This document shows, piece by piece, positions 28,429 to 35,992 of a stretch of 35,992 nt of DNA. The notes under the pieces were generated by a model. That model was not told the origin of the DNA. It did not search any database and saw nothing but the letters and a program-made list of their open reading frames with translations. The stretch is taken from NCBI GenBank assembly GCA_012719595.1, contig JAAYAB010000087.1:1-35992 (forward strand), in the 5' to 3' direction. The DNA comes from Bacillota bacterium. GTDB lineage: Bacteria; Bacillota; DTU014. Position numbers and translations under genes: made by a program. How positions within the stretch are numbered: position 1 is the first letter of the stretch; each line of letters begins with the position of its first letter.

Positions 28429-28962
28429 ATGACTCATTGCGGCCCGAGCCACACGCCTCCTTGCCCAGGCGGCACTCTCTACAGAATACGGCCTGGAGAC
28501 TCGTATTTCAGCCTGGCACAGAGGTTCGGCACCACGATCGAAGCGCTATTTAGGGCAAATCCGGGAGTCGACCCGCGCAATCTGATGATCGGCCAGGTGA
28601 TCTGCATCCCGGTGCCACCTACGCCCGGTCCGTGCCCCGGAGGGTTCGAGTATGTGATAAGAAGCGGCGACACGTACTTCAGCATAGCCAGGAGATTCGG
28701 AACCACGGTTCAGGCGCTCATAGCTGCCAACCCCGGAGTCGACCCTGACAATCTGCAGATCGGCCAAGTGATCTGTGTACCCGCTCCTCCACAGCCATTC
28801 TGCCCCGGAGGCACGATCTATATAGTCAGACAGGGAGACACGATGTTCCTCATCGCCCAGAGGTTCGGCATCTCTCTGCAGCGGCTCATAGCGGCGAACC
28901 CACAGATAGCAGATCCTAATGTAATCCAAATCGGCGACAGGATATGCATTCCGCCGAATTGA
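28429..28962 (+). CDS. Three-LysM protein with CPGG-linked modules (spore coat/envelope-associated type)
   Basis: CPGGTLYRIRPGDSYFSLAQRFGTT..., CPGGFEYVIRSGDTYFSIARRFGTT..., CPGGTIYIVRQGDTMFLIAQRFGIS...; aaaggagtg before ATG 28429. Confidence 0.9.
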   Translation: MTHCGPSHTPPCPGGTLYRIRPGDSYFSLAQRFGTTIEALFRANPGVDPRNLMIGQVICIPVPPTPGPCPGGFEYVIRSGDTYFSIARRFGTTVQALIAANPGVDPDNLQIGQVICVPAPPQPFCPGGTIYIVRQGDTMFLIAQRFGISLQRLIAANPQIADPNVIQIGDRICIPPN

Positions 28963-29003
28963 CGCGAGTTTGGCCAAGTGCTTGAGAGCCCTGAAAGACG
29001 ACT

Positions 29004-29030
29004 GCGGCGGCCCACCAAATGGACCGCCGC
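29004..29030. terminator. Hairpin downstream of the three-LysM gene
   Basis: gcggcgg-cccaccaaatgga-ccgccgc; no strong T-run. Confidence 0.45.
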
Positions 29031-29095
29031 TTGTCGTGCAGCGCGCTTGCGAACCATGTTGAAAGAGAGTCATTGCAGACAGACCCACGCCGCGG

Positions 29096-31459
29096 CTAAC
29101 TGCCCAGCACCACCACTACTTCGTTTGTTTCCTTCATCACGGACAGTGGAATCAGATTGCCCGGGACTGCGACGCCGTTCACAGTCATGCTCTTGACCCC
29201 GCGGCACACCTTCTCCGGATTCCTGACAGTGATGTTGAGCCGTCTGCCTCTGAACTGCCTCGTCACCGTGTATTCCTCGAAGCTCTGAGGTATGCAGGGG
29301 TCCACGATCAATCCGTCATAGTCAGCACGAACGCCCAGGACATACTGGGAGATCGCCACGAAGCTCCACGAAGCGGTCCCTGTCAGCCACGAGTTGCGAG
29401 CACGCCCGAAGTGGTACGGGTGCTCCTTTCCCGTGATGAACTGGCAATACACGTAAGGTTCCATGCGGTACACGCGAGGATCGTCGTTCCTTGCGGCCGG
29501 CAGATAGGAGAGGTAGTAGTCGAAGGCACGGTCCCCTCTGCCGAGCATCGCCTCAGCAATAACAGCCCAGGTGTTCGTATGACAGAATATGCTCGAGTTT
29601 TCCTTCAGCCCGGGCGGGAAATCCGTTATCGCTCCGATCTCGATGTCGTGCTGGGTGTACGCAGGGTAGTTCAGCACCAATCCATGTTCAGTTGCCAGCA
29701 TCTCCTTGACGTTGTCCATCGCACGCTCTGCTCTCTCACCCGACGCAGCACCTGAGATAACCGCCCATGTCTGGGCATTGAGGAATATCTTCGACTGCTC
29801 GCTTTCCGCGCTGCCGAGCTTCCTGCCTGAGCCGAGGAACCCTCTCAGAAACCAGTTGCCGTCCCATGCGTATGTGTCCAGGCTGGATTTGACACTGTGG
29901 AGGTACGAACTGAAGTGCTCCACATCATCGTTCTTCCCCAGCCGCTTTGACAGCTCAATCTGCTCATTCAGCGCCTTGCAGAAAAGGAAGGTGCTGAACA
30001 CGCTCTCGCCGTTGCCCCTCAGGTTCAAACAGTCGTTCCAGTCCGCAGCCAGGCCAAGGAGAAGGCCGTGAGGACCTCGCTGGCTCCAGGAGAACTCAAG
30101 TGCTGCCTTGAGATGGTCGTAGACCGTGGCCTCGCCCTGGTCGGCATAGGGCACCACCTGATCGAGGAATGGCATGTCTCCGGTCTCCCTGAGGTATGAG
30201 GGGATCGAGAGAAGAAGCCACAGGTGATCGTCTGAGAAGATGCGCCCGTCCTCGGGCACGTTGTGCGGGCCCTGTGTCCACGTAAGCGGCTGAACCGAAT
30301 GCATCGCAGCCCCGTTCAAGAACTGACCTTTGAGCAAGTCAATGAGTCTGGCTCTAGACTGGCTTGGGACAGAGTGGACGACTCCCAGGATGTCCTGGTT
30401 CGTATCCCTGTACCCAAGTCCGTCTCTGCCGCCGGCCTCGATGAATGACGCAGACCGCGACCAGTTGAACGTCGTATGGCACTGATACTGATTCCACACA
30501 TTCACAACGTCGTTCACGAGTTGCGATGGGGTTCGGCATGTGTACTTGTTCAGCCGGACATCCCAGTACTCGCGCACCCTGGAGAACTCCCTCTCCACGT
30601 TGCGCGGATCAGAGTACTCCTCCCTGTAGCGCACTCCATCAGTCTTCGCGTCACCCGCTCCCACTACGTAGGTCACGTGCGCAGTCGCGCCGGGCGCCAG
30701 GACCACCCTGTTGTGAAGTGACGCGCAGGGATTGCCTCCAATCGCTATGGAGTCTGAGCACTCTCCTCTCTCGACGGCAATCGGAGAGCCTTCATGCCTG
30801 TACGGCCCGATGAACGCTTCTCGATCGGTGTCGAAGGTGACTACCGGGAGCGTAGACGCTGCGAACGCTTTGGGTTCTCGCTTCGGCCAAAGCACGATAG
30901 AGTAGTCGATCACGCCATCGTGGTATCCCATCCGGCAGGTGTAGAGTATGTACTGGAAGTTGCTCAAATCCTGCTGCATGTGCCAGAAACACCACTCGGT
31001 GTATGTGAAGAGCGAGAGCCTGCGCTCGGTGTCGGACGTGTTTGCTATCGTCACGTCCCAAACCTCATGGGGTCTGTCAATCGGAACGAAAATGCAGAGT
31101 TCTGAGCGAATCCCCTTGTACTCAGCGCTGAACTTGCTATAGCCCAGACCGTGCCGGCAAACGCATTTGTATGAATCGAGAGACAAGCCCACGGGCTGCC
31201 ACGAAGCTGACCAAAAGCGCCCGTCAGCTTCATCGCGAATGTACAGGTAGCGTCCCGGCCGATCCATAGGAACGCTGTTGAACCGGAACCTGGTCATACG
31301 CCCGAACATGGCTGACTTGTAGAAGGAGTAGCCGGAGGCATTGTTTGAGACAATGCTGCAGAACTCGTCGGTCCCGAGGTAGTTGATCCAAGACTCCGGA
31401 GTGTCGGGCCTCTCAATCACGTACTCCCGGGCGCACTCGTCGAAGTAACCGTAGCGCAT
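29096..31459 (-). CDS. GH94 family phosphorylase (cellobiose phosphorylase-like)
   Basis: MRYGYFDECAREYVIERPDTPESWINYLGTDEFCSIVSNNASGYSFYKSA...GRYLYIRD; GLGYRDTNQDILGVVHSVP; LAADWNDCLNLRGNGESVFSTFLF. RBS ggaggg before ATG 31459. Confidence 0.88.
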   Translation of the reverse strand: MRYGYFDECAREYVIERPDTPESWINYLGTDEFCSIVSNNASGYSFYKSAMFGRMTRFRFNSVPMDRPGRYLYIRDEADGRFWSASWQPVGLSLDSYKCVCRHGLGYSKFSAEYKGIRSELCIFVPIDRPHEVWDVTIANTSDTERRLSLFTYTEWCFWHMQQDLSNFQYILYTCRMGYHDGVIDYSIVLWPKREPKAFAASTLPVVTFDTDREAFIGPYRHEGSPIAVERGECSDSIAIGGNPCASLHNRVVLAPGATAHVTYVVGAGDAKTDGVRYREEYSDPRNVEREFSRVREYWDVRLNKYTCRTPSQLVNDVVNVWNQYQCHTTFNWSRSASFIEAGGRDGLGYRDTNQDILGVVHSVPSQSRARLIDLLKGQFLNGAAMHSVQPLTWTQGPHNVPEDGRIFSDDHLWLLLSIPSYLRETGDMPFLDQVVPYADQGEATVYDHLKAALEFSWSQRGPHGLLLGLAADWNDCLNLRGNGESVFSTFLFCKALNEQIELSKRLGKNDDVEHFSSYLHSVKSSLDTYAWDGNWFLRGFLGSGRKLGSAESEQSKIFLNAQTWAVISGAASGERAERAMDNVKEMLATEHGLVLNYPAYTQHDIEIGAITDFPPGLKENSSIFCHTNTWAVIAEAMLGRGDRAFDYYLSYLPAARNDDPRVYRMEPYVYCQFITGKEHPYHFGRARNSWLTGTASWSFVAISQYVLGVRADYDGLIVDPCIPQSFEEYTVTRQFRGRRLNITVRNPEKVCRGVKSMTVNGVAVPGNLIPLSVMKETNEVVVVLGS

Positions 31460-31564
31460 GTGCAGTCCCTCCATTCTGAATGCCGCTGGTGATGTAGTCC
31501 ATAATTCTCCACCATTCTCCAGTACCCTTCACTATTTGCCTCCAGTCCAGCGGCAACGACTTCC

Positions 31565-31783
31565 TCAGGCCTCCTTGCGATCCGCATCTGTCGCACATAG
31601 GATCTCATCTGCAGTAATGCGCAGTACATCGACGAGCCCCACAATGAGATCAGCTGTAAGCTTCTTTCGATCGTGCTCGAGATCGCTGTACTGGCTCGCC
31701 GAAAGGCCGATCTTCTGGGCCACGTACTTGGCCTTGAGACCGCGCTCGAGCCTCAGTGCTCGAATTCTTGCTCCGTAACTCAT
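31565..31783 (-). CDS. XRE family HTH regulator (72 aa)
   Basis: MSYGARIRALRLERGLKAKYVAQKIGLSASQYSDLEHDRKKLTADLIVGLVDVLRITADEIL. Confidence 0.88.
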   Translation of the reverse strand: MSYGARIRALRLERGLKAKYVAQKIGLSASQYSDLEHDRKKLTADLIVGLVDVLRITADEILCATDADRKEA

Positions 31784-31823
31784 TGCACCACCCCCAATGA
31801 CGCGTTCCGCTTAGTCCATATCC

Positions 31824-31852
31824 ATCATATGTAAGCGGATCGCTTATGTCAA
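31824..31852 (-). promoter_or_regulatory. Near-consensus sigma-A promoter with an inverted repeat in its spacer, upstream of the minus-strand XRE gene
   Basis: Minus strand TTGACA - TAAGCGATCCGCTTACA (17 bp) - TATGAT; palindrome TAAGCG-ATC-CGCTTA at 31832-31846; extra half-site cgcttag at 31808-31814. Confidence 0.8.
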
Positions 31853-31930
31853 GAGTTTTGTACGCGTTTTGCAGGATCGAAGTTCGCCATACCCGAAGAT
31901 GTGGTATAGTACTCCTGAAGGAGTGACGGA

Positions 31931-32356
31931 GTGTTGGAGTCTCTTGGTAAGCGAATCCAGTCCGTGCGCAAGAGCAGAGGTTGGACTCAAGCCAGGCTGG
32001 CCGAGGCTCTGGGCGTCAAGACAGGCACTCTATCTGGATATGAGCGCGGCTACCGACGGCCTGACGTGGTGATGATCGGCCGGATTGCCTCCCTCCTTCA
32101 GGTCTCTGTTGACTACTTGCTGGGGCGAGAGGCCGACGTCCTGCAAGAGGATTCGAAGGGCGAGGTTCACAAGAACGCGGCGGGCGAGAGTGCAGGTGCT
32201 GCCAAGCGCGATCCACTCGTCGATCTTGCGATCGAAGCCATCTCCGAGCTGTCCCCGGAGGGCCGGCAGGCAGTCGAGCGATTCCTCACATATTGCCGCG
32301 AGAGCGATCGTTTGAGGCGGGACGGGGTGAGTCAGAACATCAGGAAGTCCGACTAG
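31931..32356 (+). CDS. XRE family HTH regulator with C-terminal extension (141 aa)
   Basis: LGKRIQSVRKSRGWTQARLAEALGVKTGTLSGYERGYRRPDVVMIGRIASLLQVSVDYLLGRE; gaaggagtgacgga upstream. Confidence 0.9.
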   Translation: MLESLGKRIQSVRKSRGWTQARLAEALGVKTGTLSGYERGYRRPDVVMIGRIASLLQVSVDYLLGREADVLQEDSKGEVHKNAAGESAGAAKRDPLVDLAIEAISELSPEGRQAVERFLTYCRESDRLRRDGVSQNIRKSD

Positions 32357-32396
32357 GGCTCACAGGGGCGGATGCGCCCGTGCCCCTGCGAGCCCT
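32355..32396. terminator. Strong hairpin between the convergent XRE gene and microprotein 1
   Basis: agggctcacaggggc ... gcccctgcgagccct. Confidence 0.65.
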
Positions 32397-32414
32397 GCTG
32401 TCACCGGCAGGGTG

Positions 32415-32546
32415 CTACACGCCAGTGCAGGCTCCGCCCATAGTTCCCAGCAGCAGGAGTATCAGGACCAAGAAGATGATCCACGCCTGCCTCCATCCGA
32501 AGAACCCGCCGCATGTTCCGGAGCCCCCAGGAGTTCCTAGACCCAT
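32415..32546 (-). CDS. Single-TM microprotein 1 (43 aa), YjcZ-like layout; not in the ORF track
   Basis: MGLGTPGGSGTCGGFFGWRQAWIIFLVLILLLLGTMGGACTGV*; GGAGGG before ATG 32546; paralogous to 32842-32967 and 34436-34555. Confidence 0.8.
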   Translation of the reverse strand: MGLGTPGGSGTCGGFFGWRQAWIIFLVLILLLLGTMGGACTGV

Positions 32547-32747
32547 AGTCGCGCCCTCCTTCATAAGCCATGTGCAGTATAACCTATGTTGCTAACACAC
32601 ACCTCGACTCACGCCTGCCGCGAGTTGTTCCATGTGACCACGGAGGCCGCGCGTCGAACCATTCCCAGCCCCGAGACACACCCGGACCCCCAGACACGCT
32701 CAGGCCCCGAACAGCTCCCGCGCAGTAAGCGAGCTGTACAGACAGAA

Positions 32748-32774
32748 GGGTTCCGGCTGTGCATACCGGAACCC
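32748..32774. terminator. Perfect 9-bp stem hairpin downstream of microprotein 2
   Basis: gggttccgg-ctgtgcata-ccggaaccc. Confidence 0.5.
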
Positions 32775-32841
32775 GCAATCTGCCACACCAGCACAGAGAG
32801 AACGGCGGCCGCCTCAAAGCGACGCGGTCTGTCAGGCACGA

Positions 32842-32967
32842 CTACACGCCGAAGACCATACCTCCGAGGGTACCCATCAGCAGGAGGATCAGTATGAGGA
32901 ACAAGATCCACGCCTGCCTAGTGCCGAACAAACCCACACCAGGATCCGGATTCCTCTCTTCAGGCAT
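32842..32967 (-). CDS. Single-TM microprotein 2 (41 aa), YjcZ-like layout; not in the ORF track
   Basis: MPEERNPDPGVGLFGTRQAWILFLILILLLMGTLGGMVFGV*; GGGGGGTG upstream of ATG 32967; paralogous. Confidence 0.82.
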   Translation of the reverse strand: MPEERNPDPGVGLFGTRQAWILFLILILLLMGTLGGMVFGV

Positions 32968-33074
32968 TCTGTCACCCCCCTAAAGCGATTCCACCATATC
33001 GTATGCACTGCCGAGAGTGACAGAGACTGCGCAAGAGGAGTTCGTTCTCATTGCCCATGCCATCAACTTGCACA

Positions 33075-34001
33075 TCACTCGATGCGAACCTCCACCGTGA
33101 CTACGGCCGAGGAGAAGAACCCAGTTCCATCTGATATGGTGTATACGAAGGTGTCCAGTCCCTCGAACCCAACGGGCGGTGAGTAGTGGACATTGCCTTC
33201 GGGCCAGAACTCTATCACCTGACCGTACATCGGCTGGCTGACCGAAATCACCTGAACGGGATCGCCGTCGGCATCAAAATCGTTGCTGAGCAAGCCCATC
33301 AAGACTGCAAAGGGAGTGCCTTCCGGCGATACCGTTATGCTGAAGTATTCGTTTGCGGCGGTCGGAGCATCGGGTCTGGGCCTGACTGTGACCGTCACTG
33401 AGCCGGTTGCGGTCCCGCCATGGGGATTCGATACCGTGTATGTGAAGCTGTCTTCACCGTAGAAGTTCTCATTTGGAGTGTACTCGATCTTTTGATCAGG
33501 TGTGATGGTCGCAGTCCCGTTTGACGGCTGAGTCACATCGATGATCACGAAGCCATCGCCTTCTATGCCTGACAGAACGTCTACGACTACGGTTGAGTCT
33601 TCATCGATGCTGACCTCCTGATCAGCCACCGTCTCCTCGCCGCCTGGATCCGGATCGGGTGGCAAGTCGTCCTCGACCGTCACAGCGACAAAGGTCGCAC
33701 TGGTGGAGGTCGGCGACACGGTGCTCTGGCTCGGGGTGAAGGTCAGCCCTGTCGCGCTGGGAGTCACTGTCACTCTGCCCTGCAGGTAGCTCTTGAGCCA
33801 TCCCCCGTCCGCCCCGGTCTCAGCCGTGCCATAGCCGTCACTGAACAGAAGAGTGACGCCAGGAATGCCATTGTCGGCGCTGTCGACAACTCTTCCCGAC
33901 GCGTTGTACGGCAAGGGACTCACGCCGAAGACACCTCCGCTGCATCCTGTCAGAGTTGCAGCCAAGACGCAGTATAGAAGCAAACGCAGAGCGTTCCTCA
34001 T
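33075..34001 (-). CDS. Lipoprotein with Ig/cadherin-like (Big_9/VCBS-type) repeats
   Basis: MRNALRLLLYCVLAATLTGCSGG lipobox; repeats VTQPSNGTATITPDQKIEYTPNENFYGEDSFTYTVSNPHGGTATGSVTVTV and VSQPMYGQVIEFWPEGNVHYSPPVGFEGLDTFVYTISDGTG; aaaggagg before ATG 34001. Confidence 0.85.
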   Translation of the reverse strand: MRNALRLLLYCVLAATLTGCSGGVFGVSPLPYNASGRVVDSADNGIPGVTLLFSDGYGTAETGADGGWLKSYLQGRVTVTPSATGLTFTPSQSTVSPTSTSATFVAVTVEDDLPPDPDPGGEETVADQEVSIDEDSTVVVDVLSGIEGDGFVIIDVTQPSNGTATITPDQKIEYTPNENFYGEDSFTYTVSNPHGGTATGSVTVTVRPRPDAPTAANEYFSITVSPEGTPFAVLMGLLSNDFDADGDPVQVISVSQPMYGQVIEFWPEGNVHYSPPVGFEGLDTFVYTISDGTGFFSSAVVTVEVRIE

Positions 34002-34355
34002 GCTCAATCCTCCTTTCTCGAAGTGCGCTGAGAGTGGCGCAGAGTCGCCCAAACACTGTCGTCGCGCTGTACATACAATCAGCCGGTGACACAGCGTCTC
34101 AACCAAGACACTGAATCAACCGGCCAATCCCCACTCAGCAAAGCCTGGGGCTCGATCCGAGGGCCCCTGACAGGGATTCCCTCTCCGTGCCCGCGAGCAC
34201 GAGCCCTCTGCTGACAATCTAGTTCGCCTCAAGAGTGCAGAATCCTTCCTAAGCGCGCCTCGCAGCCTCGCGGTCCAGGTCCGGCCTTCAGAGACCTTCT
34301 TCGTGCCCCGATCGCTGCTCCTTCGTACCAATGGCACAAATCCTTGATCCCTGTG

Positions 34356-34384
34356 TTACAAAGCACAACGCTCAAGAGTATAGT
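34356..34384 (+). promoter_or_regulatory. Candidate promoter for microprotein 3
   Basis: TTACAA (34356-34361) - 17 bp - TATAGT (34379-34384). Confidence 0.5.
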
Positions 34385-34435
34385 GAAATGAGATCGCACG
34401 TTGCGAGCACTTGCATAGGCGAAGGAGGCAACCAT

Positions 34436-34555
34436 ATGCCTGAGGAGAGAATGGACGGCTGTGGGCTGTTCGGCACACGTTGGGCATGGATCATCTTCCT
34501 CGTGCTGATCCTGTTGCTCCTAGGCACCTGGGGCGGCCAGCTCTTCGGGGTCTGA
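34436..34555 (+). CDS. Single-TM microprotein 3 (39 aa), YjcZ-like layout
   Basis: MPEERMDGCGLFGTRWAWIIFLVLILLLLGTWGGQLFGV*; gaaggaggcaaccat before ATG 34436; near-identical to microprotein 2. Confidence 0.85.
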   Translation: MPEERMDGCGLFGTRWAWIIFLVLILLLLGTWGGQLFGV

Positions 34556-34615
34556 CGCAGCCGAACGAGTATCCTGACAGGTTCAGGTGGGAGCTATCCT
34601 CCCAAGCGAGCGAGG

Positions 34616-34636
34616 GTCCCGGCGATGAGCCGGGAC
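34616..34636 (+). terminator. Hairpin downstream of microprotein 3
   Basis: gtcccggc-gatga-gccgggac. Confidence 0.5.
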
Positions 34637-34664
34637 TCTGGCTCGTACGGCTGCATGTCACCTG

Positions 34665-34673
34665 TGATATAAT
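34665..34673 (+). promoter_or_regulatory. Extended -10 promoter element upstream of the SNase gene
   Basis: TGATATAAT; no clear -35 hexamer. Confidence 0.5.
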
Positions 34674-34831
34674 ACCTACTGGAGTACTGATCCAGTTGAC
34701 TCGTTGACACAGCACTGTAGGCTAGTCTGGCACGCCTGGCCTGTCTGAGGTGACGGTTGAGACCGAGAGGCGCGCCCGGAGAGTCCGGACTGAGGCTAGG
34801 CAGTCTTGGCGAGTTCTGCGGAGGTAAGGCG

Positions 34832-35638
34832 ATGAGAACCCGCTGCGGACAGGCGGTTGCCACAGACCCGAGTCGATCCGGCAAGTTGCAGCCGGTCTTG
34901 ATGGCTGCAGCCAGATCTCTTGTCACCGTCGTCCTGGCCATCGTGCTTGCCACGATCCTTATCGTCCCTGCCGACGCCACTGATGATTGGAGTCCTCCGC
35001 TCTCTCCTGTCACTATCACCAGAGTGGTGGACGGAGATACCGTCCAGGCGATTCTGAACGGGCTGGAAGTTACGGTCCGCCTGATCGGCGTGGACACTCC
35101 TGAGACTGTCCATCCGACAAAGGCTGTAGAGGCATACGGGAAGGAAGCGTCGGACTTCACTCGGCAGACTCTCGAGGGCAGAGACGCATGGCTTGAGTTC
35201 GACGTAGGTCAGCAAGATCGGTATGGCAGACTGCTCGCATACGTGTGGACTTCGCAGCCCGTCGATTGGTCTGACGCTGAGGTTCGGGAACACATGCACA
35301 ATGCCGTGATTCTTCTCAGAGGATATGGCCGGCTGATGACCATCCCGCCAAACGTGAGACATGTCGATGCCTTCAGAGTGTACGAGGCCGAGGCGAGGAG
35401 TCTCGGACTAGGGCTGTGGGGAGACGACTATGGTCTTGATGCAGCGCCTGAGGGGGTGAATCTCAACACGGCCTCCCTTGAGGAGTTGCAGCAGATCATC
35501 CACATAGGCCCTGCGAGAGCGCAGGCGATCATCGCAGGACGGCCATGGCATTCAGTAGATGAACTGTTGAGAATCAGCGGCATCGGGCAAGAGCGACTGG
35601 CGGACATCAAAGAGCAGGGCGTGGCATACGTTGAGTGA
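34832..35638 (+). CDS. Exported thermonuclease (SNase) fused to a ComEA-type helix-hairpin-helix domain
   Basis: N-terminal TM; VTITRVVDGDTVQAILNGLEVTVRLIGVDTPETVHP...DRYGRLLAYVW; C-terminal VNLNTASLEELQQIIHIGPARAQAIIAGRPWHSVDELLRISGIGQERLADI; gcggagg before ATG. Confidence 0.92.
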   Translation: MRTRCGQAVATDPSRSGKLQPVLMAAARSLVTVVLAIVLATILIVPADATDDWSPPLSPVTITRVVDGDTVQAILNGLEVTVRLIGVDTPETVHPTKAVEAYGKEASDFTRQTLEGRDAWLEFDVGQQDRYGRLLAYVWTSQPVDWSDAEVREHMHNAVILLRGYGRLMTIPPNVRHVDAFRVYEAEARSLGLGLWGDDYGLDAAPEGVNLNTASLEELQQIIHIGPARAQAIIAGRPWHSVDELLRISGIGQERLADIKEQGVAYVE

Positions 35639-35674
35639 CCGCGGCGGAAGCGGTCGGCGTGTTGCATTTCCATG

Positions 35675-35704
35675 TTGACACAGCAGGTTTCATTAAGATA
35701 TGAT
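35675..35704 (+). promoter_or_regulatory. Sigma-A-type promoter for the T-box leader
   Basis: TTGACA (35675-35680) - 18 bp - TATGAT (35699-35704). Confidence 0.75.
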
Positions 35705-35710
35705 CAAGGC

Positions 35711-35980
35711 TGATAGTGCTACCAGGCCGATGACAGGAAACAGTAAGACGACTCAGCCTCTCAAGAGAGCTGCCCGTCGGTGCAAGGCAGCGAGGACGCC
35801 GTCTGAACCCCTCCTGGAGGTGCCAACCGAAACCGATTGGGAGTAGACTTGGACGGGTTCCTCCCGTTACAGAGGATAGATATCGGTCTATGTACCCGTA
35901 TCGAACAATGGCGCAATGCAAGCGGAGTGTGTATGCGGAAGTCAAGGCTTTCGTCTCGGAAGAGGCGAAAGCCTTTTTCG
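35711..35980 (+). promoter_or_regulatory. T-box leader (tRNA-sensing), downstream gene outside the window
   Basis: Stem I elements agagagctgcccgtcGGTGCAAggcagc, specifier region gtctgaacccctcctggagg, gagtagacttggacgggttcctcccGTTAcagagg, antiterminator-like gcaagcggagtgtgtatgcggaag, then terminator. Confidence 0.82.
35944..35978 (+). terminator. Terminator of the T-box leader
   Basis: aaggctttcg-tctcggaagagg-cgaaagcctttttc. Confidence 0.88.
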
Positions 35981-35992
35981 TTACTGCGCTCC

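Noticed and set aside
1-35992. Prophage, transposon or defence island
   Set aside because: No transposase, integrase, phage structural, restriction-modification or toxin-antitoxin genes were recognised; the XRE pair alone is not sufficient evidence.

Overview
The window looks like chromosomal sequence from a moderately high-GC, probably endospore-forming Bacillota-type bacterium. It is densely coded, and I saw no convincing prophage, transposon or CRISPR array. Recognisable content: an OmpR-type response regulator interrupted by an in-frame TGA; VOC and SRPBCC proteins; a flavodoxin; tRNA-Thr(CGT) and tRNA-Gly(CCC); signal peptidase I; a carboxypeptidase-regulatory-repeat surface protein; a MerR-like coiled-coil protein; a YyaL/DUF255 thioredoxin-domain protein; DUF554; a Na+-pumping decarboxylase operon (alpha, beta, biotin carrier, gamma); a class III aminotransferase; a LysM3-SleB cell wall hydrolase; Hsp20; a CBS pair; leuS; a rhodanese protein; a lysA-like decarboxylase; threonine aldolase; LysM proteins; DUF421/DUF4363; a B12-binding radical SAM protein; serS; a GH94 phosphorylase; a divergent XRE pair; an Ig/cadherin-like lipoprotein; an SNase-HhH fusion; and, at the right edge, a T-box leader whose gene lies outside the window. 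Most notable observations: (1) three paralogous ~40-aa single-TM microproteins, two absent from the ORF track, clustered beside the XRE pair; (2) a perfect inverted repeat inside the spacer of a near-consensus promoter between the XRE genes; (3) a T-box leader whose UGGN/ACC antiterminator core is non-canonical; (4) the response regulator split by one nonsense codon; (5) two orphan small proteins (mixed-charge repeat; Cys/His-rich); (6) several short degenerate tandem duplications near gene ends. All calls come from reading the sequence; no database search was run.
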